From positions 535,500-599,499 of the forward strand of contig DF239096.1 of NCBI GenBank assembly GCA_000507305.1: DNA of 64,000 nt. Direction: 5' to 3'. The DNA comes from Breviolum minutum Mf 1.05b.01. Lineage: Eukaryota > Sar > Dinophyceae > Suessiales > Symbiodiniaceae. Below are positions 13,801-21,844 of the stretch, piece by piece. Under the pieces are notes generated by a model, which was not told the origin of the DNA, did not search any database, and worked only from the letters and a program-made list of their open reading frames with translations. Position 1 is the first letter of the stretch, and every line of letters begins with the position of its first letter. The position numbers and the translations under genes are program-made.

Positions 13801-15312
13801 AGTACAGCCATTTGTACTCGTAACAACATGTTTTTGTTTATTGCCATTGCACCCATCTTGGTTTGAGCATCCAACCTGAAAAATTGCAAATCCAGGGATT
13901 CTGTCCGACTTTGTGGAATGCCTCCTTTGGGAAAACGACATTTCCATCTCCAAGAAAACGGAACACTGCAGTTCAAACACGTCCACTTTTCGGATTTCTA
14001 TATTTATGTTCAGAGTCAAGGTCATGCACTCATGTTGGCTTCGCGCGAATTGGATAGTCTAGCAGCCAAGTGGAGCGAACGCAAAAGAAACACCCTCCAC
14101 CAAAACAAACAAACTTTGACCTGCCGCCAAAAAAGTGAAACGTCCCCACGGCGTGTGCAAAAATTCACAAGCAGCTGAGACTACTCCTCCCGGCACAAAA
14201 CGCAAAACTAGGCTGACACTGGCCCCACACATTCACAAGCGTCTTCCCTGCACAAATGTTAACTATTCAGCCATTCCCTGCGATCTTTGTGTTTATGTCG
14301 GTGCCTCTTTCACAGCACGATTTCTTTGCCTTGCCTCCAGTTGCCTTTTCTAGTTTTGTACTCACTGCTTCGAATTCTTTCACGAAGTGCACAATCCCAT
14401 GCAATCCCAACGGATTGAACATCTTTGTCTTCCATAACTGCGCAAAGTTCTTTACGGTTTTTTTTCTCCGGCGGTCGTGGAGACGGTAGAGCACCATACA
14501 ATTGTATGACACCTGCTAGCTAATTAAAGAAAATTTAGAAATCAAATTTCTGACAATGTGTAAAGATGAAAAACAGACATGGAGAACAGTTGGACAAAGA
14601 GAAAAGAAGACTAGCGAAGAGTAAAAGAAAGGAAGAAAAGAAGATCTTTATTTTGTCTTTACGGCTGCGACGGTCCTCGAGGGTACTGGCAGCACAAGGT
14701 GAGACAGGAAGACATCCTATCCGGCCAATTCTCACCCGCCTGTTCTTCCAAGTACTAAAGAGCCATTCCAATGATTTCAGCTCTATGCCAGCGGCCTCCA
14801 AAGTGTCCACAAGCTAGCAAGCCAGGCCAACGGCCAAGTGCCGTAAATTACACAGTGTTGCAAACACGGTCCAACCACCTTGCCGTTCAATAGAACATAT
14901 TGGTACCATCTCAAAAGACCCATTTTTCACCAAGATACACCACGTCGCTTCTTTCAATACCAAACCTCAAAGTTTAACAAGTTCACCAGATTTTACCCAT
15001 TTTTCTACCAATAAGCTTCGCCATCCCCCTCGGAAAACCAACATGCGTGCTCTCGGTTTCTGCCTTCTAGCCCTTGATTGATTGACCGTGGAACTGGCCA
15101 CCTTTCCCCGTCGCACTCTCTGGGAGTGTGCTTCGGTTTTTTCTTTGTTGGTTACGCTGTTGCTTTATTGTTGGTTTCAACATCCAACTTTCACGAAGCG
15201 ACACTTTTTACTCTTTCGCAGCCAGAAGGGCGACCGCCCGGACAACGGAGACGTTGACCCATGCAGCATTCAGACAAAAAAACCCGTTCAATAAAACATA
15301 CTGTGAGGATGA
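7823..15312. other. Intergenic DNA with small simple repeats, no supportable gene
   Basis: Frames here stay below about 145 residues and conflict between strands. AT dinucleotide tracts lie near 11,630-11,690, and ATGT/ATAC-rich tracts near 10,690-10,770. One small tandem duplication is listed separately. No motif-bearing frame was found. Confidence 0.5.
9751..9872. repeat. Two-copy tandem repeat, unit about 64 bp
   Basis: The segments starting GTTATCA at 9,751 and at 9,815 share TTTGG-CATGTGT and CCATTGCGTAGCACTT blocks with small differences. The copies are divergent, so the duplication is old. Confidence 0.6.
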
Positions 15313-15450
15313 TTTTTTTCCCGCTGTTGCCGAACTAGCTCGAGGCATGGTCGGTCATCTAAACACAAGTTGGTTTTTTTTCCGCTGTTCCCGATCTAGC
15401 TCCAGGCATTGTCGGTCAAAGAGGCTTTTAATCATCTAAACACAAGTTGG
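15313..15450. repeat. Two-copy tandem repeat with internal insertion
   Basis: Copy 1 (about 15,313-15,373) and copy 2 (about 15,374-15,450) share a T-run, CCGCTGTT, a CTAGCTC-AGGCAT block, GTCGGTCA and ATCTAAACACAAGTTGG. Copy 2 has a short insertion before the last block. Confidence 0.6.
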
Positions 15451-15460
15451 TCTAAAGAAA

Positions 15461-15512
15461 AAAGGGGAAAGGAAAAACTACCTAACGTCACAAACAGGGT
15501 TTTTCCCCAATT
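15461..15512. repeat. Dispersed repeat, partner at 30,397-30,440
   Basis: A block of about 45 bp containing GGAAAGGAAAAACTACCTAA and CAGGG-TT-CCCCAATT recurs nearly unchanged at 30,397-30,440. Two copies 15 kb apart suggest fragments of one unrecognised mobile element. Confidence 0.55.
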
Positions 15513-15631
15513 GGTGAAAACCACGTACGAGAGTAACGGACCTTTTTTCACTTGTCGCTCTTGAGCCAAGAATCCACACAGTCAGTGTGCCGAGTGAAAC
15601 TCTCACAGACTTCCTCAAGTCTAAGCTCAAC

Positions 15632-15687
15632 TAAACTAGACAAACTCAAGTCTTCTCTAAACTAGACAAACTCAAGTCTTCTCTAAG
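15632..15687. repeat. 26-bp tandem repeat, two copies
   Basis: AAACTAGACAAACTCAAGTC followed by TTCTCT appears twice back to back, preceded by related degenerate sequence. The 600 bp between here and the retrotransposon at 16,286 hold a short TGT run near 16,030 and nothing else I can support. Confidence 0.6.
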
Positions 15688-16285
15688 ATTTCCCGTAGCT
15701 AAAACACGAAGCACGCAGTACAAACTAGAGTCTAAACTGACTCTTCCAAACAGTTCTACTTCTTTCTAAAACGGTGGCTGTCTTCTCTCCAAAAGCAAAA
15801 AAAACAAAGAATCACAAGGTCAGCACTCCCTAATACCATCACAAGAGAGAACTACACCTCTAGAACCTACCTTTCACACCCCTTCTTGTAGTTTGGCCGA
15901 AAATACATCTTAACATCCAGACAGGACTTCCTAAGCATCTTAAATTGAGCTCCTGGCTTCTCATAAGCTTCCAACCACGTTAAGGTGCAAACCCTTAAGC
16001 TCCAGACAACATAACCTAATGATTCCAATGTTTTTGTTGTTGTTGTTGTTTACCCCTCAGACTTTCATGTTCTTTTCATGAAGAACTCGAAGTTCTTTCA
16101 AAGATGAACAAGTTCAATGTCATCATCGGGGTGTTGTTTTGTGTTAAGACCAAGACTGGATCATCTGCAATGCATCCATCTGACATCTCATGAAACAAAA
16201 CATCTGCAAGACAACTTCATGACATGAAACTCCATGCATTCATGACATCTGAATGAAATCATCTGGCAATAAACCAAACCTTTTT

Positions 16286-16606
16286 CCATCTTATTCGAAA
16301 GTAAACGCAGTATTAAGTATGTATATATTATATACCATATATACACGGATACGTCGAGGTACGCGCTTTGCGGATACGCCAACGGAAAATTACTAATGCA
16401 ATTCACAAGGACATGAAACTTCACAGCAACAAGCAACACAAGGAAAAACGTGGATTCACGGCGCTCCTTTTTTGATGGTCTTTTAGTGTCTGGGGCGAAA
16501 TTCTGATTGGAGTTTTTCTCCAATGGATTGTGCTGACACCTGAGATGACGATGACCAATCATTTAACGATTGACATATCGTATCAAGGTGCTTAGGTTTT
16601 TGCCCC
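16286..16606. repeat. Split direct repeat A, outer copy
   Basis: This copy is identical to 16,973-17,293 except C versus G in the ACAC/ACAG block about 60 bp in. It forms the right terminus of the element in its own orientation. It contains an AT microsatellite-like tract. A 124-residue minus-strand open frame across it is repeat sequence and probably not coding. Confidence 0.9.
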
Positions 16607-16634
16607 CCCTATCCAATGGGTTTGTGGAGGGAGG

Positions 16635-16975
16635 GCCAAAAGAGAAATTGTTGACGAAAGTTTTTTAAACCCACCCAACCACACCCTTGAGAAGGAATGT
16701 TGCACACAACATTTAATGAACAAGGGTACGTGGGAAAGGATGGGACAAAGACATCAACACTTGGAACAATGAACGAATGATGGTGTTTCCAAGGGATGAT
16801 GCATGAGGTGATAAAAATGAAGGTGAAAACGCACAGCGACGCGAAGTTCGTTTGACAAACTTGCGTGTGTTTTTGTTTAAACACTACGTTGAAAAATTTT
16901 GTTAAGCCGAACTAGCTAGCAAAATTTTTTCAATACTTTCACAAAGATAGAGCTCTCACTTCGTGACCGCCCCCA
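16635..16975. repeat. Split direct repeat B, inner copy
   Basis: This copy matches 24,308-24,648 with one substitution (TTCG versus TTAG). It follows the outer A copy after a 28-bp unique spacer and overlaps the next A copy by three bases. The overlap and order are what circular-intermediate replication of this element class produces. Confidence 0.9.
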
Positions 16976-17293
16976 TCTTATTCGAAAGTAAACGCAGTAT
17001 TAAGTATGTATATATTATATACCATATATACAGGGATACGTCGAGGTACGCGCTTTGCGGATACGCCAACGGAAAATTACTAATGCAATTCACAAGGACA
17101 TGAAACTTCACAGCAACAAGCAACACAAGGAAAAACGTGGATTCACGGCGCTCCTTTTTTGATGGTCTTTTAGTGTCTGGGGCGAAATTCTGATTGGAGT
17201 TTTTCTCCAATGGATTGTGCTGACACCTGAGATGACGATGACCAATCATTTAACGATTGACATATCGTATCAAGGTGCTTAGGTTTTTGCCCC
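16973..17293. repeat. Split direct repeat A, inner copy
   Basis: This second copy of the 321-bp A repeat lies directly downstream of the coding region in element orientation. Confidence 0.9.
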
Positions 17294-17357
17294 AGATGTT
17301 GTTGAAGCAACTTGATACGGCTCATCCGTAAGCTGCAACACTAAATCCACCAAATCA

Positions 17358-17849
17358 TCATCGCCATGAATCATTCCACCGTCCTATAAGGCAGTAGTCC
17401 ACCAGGGCCTGTCGAATATTGCCCCTGGACGGCAAATCAGATGGATTCGAAAATGAGCAGACTCGTTCATACCACGTCATGGAAGGGAAGGAGACCTCCA
17501 AGTCTCCAATCACACGTGCTAATGCTCTCATGGTGGGCGAAGGACTGCTGGCTTTGATGGTGCATGCCCCAGCTGCTTCGTTATCAATCCAAGCAACTGA
17601 ATCGTTCCTTGAAAACCCACCTGACAAGCACCAAGGCCCAAAGCTCAATTTGAGAGATGATTTGCTCGCCTGCTGTATCCAACCAATGTGATGTGAGTCG
17701 TTGAGGGACATCTATTGTAAAAGCAAACCTGTCGTTGCCGTCAATGACAACCGCACCAGCTGAAGCTTGACCTTGCTCCCAAGCACCATCAGTAAAGATA
17801 AGGATGGGATTGGTGTTTCCCTGGATCTCGTCGTGTGGGTGGAAGGTTG
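17358..17849 (-). pseudogene. pol: RNase H domain of the TYR retrotransposon, disrupted
   Basis: After the pol stop at 17,884 the same minus-strand frame resumes past a second in-frame TGA. It gives an RNase H start with ILIFTDGAWE (first catalytic Asp, codon at 17,788-17,790) and QIELWALV (Glu). A frame change near 17,595-17,615 then moves to the frame with AWIDNEAA (next Asp) and the class-typical SNPSDLPSRG near the C terminus. The domain order matches the intact RNase H at 56,500-56,990. As it stands the domain needs two stop bypasses and one frameshift. It is therefore either a lesion-bearing copy or is spliced or recoded in a way the sequence does not prove. Confidence 0.75.
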
Positions 17850-17883
17850 TTGATCATGAATAGAGAATAATCACACAACGATT

Positions 17884-20346
17884 TCAAAAGTTTGACCCCT
17901 GATGGTGACCTGTCGCCAACCATGGGCACAAAAGCTGAACCAGGTGTTTTAGAGATTTCCCAGAAAAATAACCGACTGCGAAGTTCAAAAGGCCCTGCAA
18001 CTCGCTGGCCTGCGCATAGGTGATGAACCCCTGTGTCCGAATGGTTGCAATCATCTTACCAAGTTTTTCGATTCGACTCGGTTTATTGGCAATCACGAAT
18101 GCCCCATCGGATATGGGCCTCAAATCAAAATTGACACCAAGGACGTCGAACGTTGAAGCAAATGGAAATGTCTTATCGCCTTCCTTCGCGTGAGTCCAGC
18201 CCAAAATGTCGAGAACCGCACTGACTGCTGAGCTGAGCACACGACATCCTGAAGAGACTTCGACAACTGGAAAGTCATCGAAGTAATGTGCACAAACACA
18301 ATGCAGCAGCCTTGTGATGATGTACCATATGGCCTGTGAGATCCTCACAAACCCGTACACGCTACCCGTGCATCCAAAGGGCAATGATAAGCTTCTGTAA
18401 AACTGCCATTTCCCGTTGATTGGAAATCCGACCACTGAATGCTTATGATGTTCTGGGAGTACTGCTACCTGCTTGTATGCCTTGGACAGGTCGAATGTCT
18501 TGCCCATAAGCTCCATCTGACATCCTGTTTTTGATGCAGCTTTTGCAAGTTCCACCACCATGGAAGCTACATAGTCAACGTCTTGAAGTTGCAACTTGAC
18601 CGTTGATGAATAGGCGTCATTCACACAACTCTTCTTTGCATCATCGATGATTCTGACCTTCCTAGAAGACCCCTGAAAAAGAACGAAGCGTGGATTCAAG
18701 GACCACTGGTCAGTCTCCAAAAGAACCGTCATTTCGTCCTCAGAGTATGGACCTTCAAGGAATCCTCTGCTCACCTCATCTGAAGTGGTATCCAACAATG
18801 CCTGTTGTTCCTCAGCCATCCACTCGCGATGATCTCCCATAAGAAGCTTTCGTCGATACAGAGCTGAGGACATAAGCTCTTCTTCCGTCATCGTCGCTGG
18901 GACCAAGTTCTTCTTGTAGCCGACAGGTGTATCTTGCAAACCAACCAGTGGAGCACCATTTTTGAGAAGGTCTACCACACCCATGTCCCAATACTCAAGT
19001 TGGTTCAGAATTTTGGAAAACAAGGCTACCGACTTAGCCCTGGTGCAACTGTTCACGTCTTGATGCATAGCCTGACGAATAACCACTTCTTCTGAAGCCA
19101 CTTCCGTATGAAGCCTCCTGAGGTTGAATACTGCAGCTAGCCTCTGCTTTGCAAGAGAGGTCACATCAGTGCTGACAACCTTGTCTATGGCTGACTTGGT
19201 GGCTTCATGAAGAAAATTTTCAGCATCAACTGGGTGTTTGACGTGTTGGGCTTTCTCCAAAAATTCGGATGGTGAGTGCCAAACGCCATACTTATACATT
19301 TGTCGTCCTGAAGGCCTTGTTGTTGTCTCTGTTGTTGCTTCTTCCAATGAATGTGGCTGTTCAAGCTGTTGTTGCCCCTGATTGTAAGGAGCAGCCAAAA
19401 GTTTGAGATGCGGTTCATCTGAAGATTTTTCCAAAAACACAAAGTCCTTGAACTCTGGAATGAGTGGGGGATGTTTAATGAATTGCTGGCCCAGCTGTAA
19501 CTTCATCAAGTCTTTGAGTTTGTGAGATTGTGACACAACAATACCGCGACTTGAGGCAAACTTCAAAACACAAGCTGCAATGCGAGTGCAGAGAATTGGC
19601 GGGTATTCTGCTTCAGAAGCCGTCGGGAAGCACAGCCGGCCATTATGTTGATAAGGCGCCCATGAAGCATGTTGGTGATCTTGTGAGCAATATTGTTCGA
19701 GATCTGAAAAGACAGTGGGTGTAGCCAAGAGCTTTGTTCTTTTGTCTCTGTCACTCCCATGGGCGCATGCATCAAACATAACACACTCCAAACCAGAGTA
19801 CCATTCGATGAGAGCCTGATTTCCTGTGAGGCGGACATAGTGGGCCAAGAGCATCCATAACCAACTCCTGAGCGGGTTCTCGATTGTAATGCAGCAACCA
19901 ATTCGCCTGCAAACTTGCAGAATGACCACAGCAGCCTTGTACAATGAATTGGCCATCTGAACTTTTAACAAATCTGAGCCAGTCAACGATGGCACCCCCT
20001 CCAAATGTTCTTCGGAGCGAAGTGGCTGAGGAGCTCGACGGTGTTGCAAATGTTTAGGCAGTGGCTTTTCACGGGCTCGTGAACATGTGCCACACGGCAA
20101 CCCCATGTGTATGTAACATGGGCGGCAAGTCTCCAAGAGTGATACCAAAATTGTCAAATGCTGTGAATTCGCAACATCTAAGATGACCGCCTTCACCTTA
20201 GGGGAGTGACGGTTCGAAGAATGATCAATGGGATAGACCTTGAAACCCAATCGCCTGAGTGCAGACGAAAGCCCAGCAGCGCCGCAACAAATTTCAACTG
20301 CAACATCTGCCAGGGTGAAATCTTTCGGTTGTTTACCAATCGACTG
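17884..20346 (-). CDS. pol: Pol: cytosine-methyltransferase-like domain plus reverse transcriptase
   Basis: The frame opens directly after the gag stop and has no early ATG. Counting from a TTG at 20,250, the reverse transcriptase carries TFDLSKAYKQVAV, LPFGCTGS and the catalytic YFDDF at residue 656, as in DIRS/Ngaro enzymes. The N-terminal 240 residues look like a C5-cytosine methyltransferase. Upstream of 20,250 the frame reads VEICCGAAGLSSALRRLGFK (a SAM-binding motif I pattern), then ILDV, then GLPCGTCSRARE with the Pro-Cys of motif IV at 52-53, and ITIENP (motif VI-like) at about 122. The frame is the same as gag with a single TGA between, so a Gag-Pol readthrough product is possible. 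RNase H follows after stops. The RT assignment is firm; the methyltransferase is inferred from motif order, and activity is unknown. Confidence 0.85.
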   Translation of the reverse strand, partial: QSIGKQPKDFTLADVAVEICCGAAGLSSALRRLGFKVYPIDHSSNRHSPKVKAVILDVANSQHLTILVSLLETCRPCYIHMGLPCGTCSRAREKPLPKHLQHRRAPQPLRSEEHLEGVPSLTGSDLLKVQMANSLYKAAVVILQVCRRIGCCITIENPLRSWLWMLLAHYVRLTGNQALIEWYSGLECVMFDACAHGSDRDKRTKLLATPTVFSDLEQYCSQDHQHASWAPYQHNGRLCFPTASEAEYPPILCTRIAACVLKFASSRGIVVSQSHKLKDLMKLQLGQQFIKHPPLIPEFKDFVFLEKSSDEPHLKLLAAPYNQGQQQLEQPHSLEEATTETTTRPSGRQMYKYGVWHSPSEFLEKAQHVKHPVDAENFLHEATKSAIDKVVSTDVTSLAKQRLAAVFNLRRLHTEVASEEVVIRQAMHQDVNSCTRAKSVALFSKILNQLEYWDMGVVDLLKNGAPLVGLQDTPVGYKKNLVPATMTEEELMSSALYRRKLLMGDHREWMAEEQQALLDTTSDEVSRGFLEGPYSEDEMTVLLETDQWSLNPRFVLFQGSSRKVRIIDDAKKSCVNDAYSSTVKLQLQDVDYVASMVVELAKAASKTGCQMELMGKTFDLSKAYKQVAVLPEHHKHSVVGFPINGKWQFYRSLSLPFGCTGSVYGFVRISQAIWYIITRLLHCVCAHYFDDFPVVEVSSGCRVLSSAVSAVLDILGWTHAKEGDKTFPFASTFDVLGVNFDLRPISDGAFVIANKPSRIEKLGKMIATIRTQGFITYAQASELQGLLNFAVGYFSGKSLKHLVQLLCPWLATGHHQGSNF

Positions 20347-21543
20347 TCAGTTGCCAGGACACTCCGATCCGGGGTGTGCCTTGTGGCAATTTTTCTTCCA
20401 ACATAAATGCCAGCCGATCATACATCGTTTTCCAGCTTTGACTTTAGCGGAGCAACGGCCAACCTGCCATTTTTTACATAGCTGCTTGTTGTCTACGAAG
20501 ATCTCACAATCGTCGGGGACCGGAATGCCTGGTCCCTTTGTCTTGCCCTTGCCTTTCCCTTTTCCTTTGTCTCCTTTTCCACCACCATGTTTGACCTCTA
20601 GATGCGATGAAGAAGGGTCATCATGATGTCCTGACCCTCTGGCGGATGAGGACTGTTGCAAGGGCATCAAATGTTGCAAGACTTCCGGATGTTCACAAAA
20701 CTTCTCAAATTCCACATCAAAAACTTTTGGAGTGCCAGTAGTCGTGTTCAGACGTCCTCTGGTGGAGTCTGAGACTTTGACCCATAATGCTTTGTCCGCG
20801 TTCATCACTTGTTCAACACTCACAAACTTGTAGTTGGCGAGAGGCGGTTCATTCATGCGTTCAAACAACTTCTGAGTCCACTTGTCCAAAACTGAAAATG
20901 TACCAATGTTTGCTAAGTCATACGCCAGAGATCGCCTGACGAAGGCTTGCCTTAATCGATGTTCACCTGTGAGATTAATGTTGTCGAGCTTTTGCCTTTT
21001 GGTAAGGCGCAACCCACCTGATTGATCAAGAGTCAACGTTGTGTCTGTCTTTGCATGAAGCGTTTCATCTTGCCTCGAACTGCACTTGCTCAATTCAATG
21101 TATGAAACAACATTGTCAAGTTGCTGACAAGCACGATCTATCAAAGAATGCGACGGCTCAACTGCTGGCGTGAAGCTGATCCCCACCAGGCGGGCTTTCT
21201 GCAATCTGATTCTATCAAGCTTTTCTGGCAAAGGAACAACCCTAGCTTCACTTGACTCTGATCTATCAACTCTCGACTTCAGGTCTTCAAGTGAAAGTGC
21301 ATGTGCCTCGAAGAAAAGACAGCGATACCTGGACATCGATGCAGAATCAGGAGCGGCACCTAATGCATCATTCAAGAAATCTTTCAATGCACTGTCGTCA
21401 ACTTGCCCTGGCTGGAATGTACAACAATAAGCATATGTCGCGTAACTGGTAATGCCTTTGGCCTCCAATGCTGTCACGTCCACCTGAGTTACACCAAGCT
21501 CAATGGCTCGGGCTTGAAACGCAACCTTCGAATCAAGAGCCAT
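20347..21543 (-). CDS. gag: Gag-like protein with C-terminal Cys/His finger region
   Basis: The open frame extends to 21,603, but the ATG at 21,543 (MALDSKVAFQ) is the better start because the preceding residues are a low-complexity Ser/Phe run. About 398 residues follow. The C terminus has a Gly/Lys tract (KGDKGKGKGKGKTKG) and then a Cys/His-rich module with LCKKWQVGRC, KRCMIGWHLCWKKNC and HPGSEC. That module resembles CCCH-type RNA-binding fingers used as nucleocapsids in this class. The stop is TGA followed by CAG. The pol frame continues in phase without another start codon, so Pol would be made by readthrough unless a splice is used. The 240 bp upstream, to the recombinase ORF, holds no gene. 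Confidence 0.75.
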   Translation of the reverse strand: MALDSKVAFQARAIELGVTQVDVTALEAKGITSYATYAYCCTFQPGQVDDSALKDFLNDALGAAPDSASMSRYRCLFFEAHALSLEDLKSRVDRSESSEARVVPLPEKLDRIRLQKARLVGISFTPAVEPSHSLIDRACQQLDNVVSYIELSKCSSRQDETLHAKTDTTLTLDQSGGLRLTKRQKLDNINLTGEHRLRQAFVRRSLAYDLANIGTFSVLDKWTQKLFERMNEPPLANYKFVSVEQVMNADKALWVKVSDSTRGRLNTTTGTPKVFDVEFEKFCEHPEVLQHLMPLQQSSSARGSGHHDDPSSSHLEVKHGGGKGDKGKGKGKGKTKGPGIPVPDDCEIFVDNKQLCKKWQVGRCSAKVKAGKRCMIGWHLCWKKNCHKAHPGSECPGN

Positions 21544-21844
21544 GGGAGAGTCTGAACTAAAAGAAACAGTGAAAGAACTTGAAATGACGATCCTGAAATT
21601 CATGCATGAAATGTCTGATGCGTGTTTGTCTGATGTTGGCTCACCAGGCCAAGTCAGAAAACATAGGTCCTGAAAATGAAAAAGTTATTTCAGCCAAGCT
21701 AAAAGTGTTTGAAAATGGATGCATCACATGTTACATGTTGAAACTGCTGTTGAACCAAGTGCACGAAGAGTAAAGGTGAATAACTCACGTCTGAGTTAGT
21801 ACCTCTGCAGCATTCTCATGTGAGTGTCTGCATTGGGTGTTTGA

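Noticed and set aside
15555..15570. CTTGAGCCAAGA as a minus-strand spliced-leader relict
   Set aside because: Only ten bases match the end of the leader and nothing upstream fits.
16188..17249. Minus-strand frames of 91-124 residues across repeats A and B
   Set aside because: Identical frames occur in both repeat copies and reflect repeat sequence. They include AT-tract translations and lack motifs.
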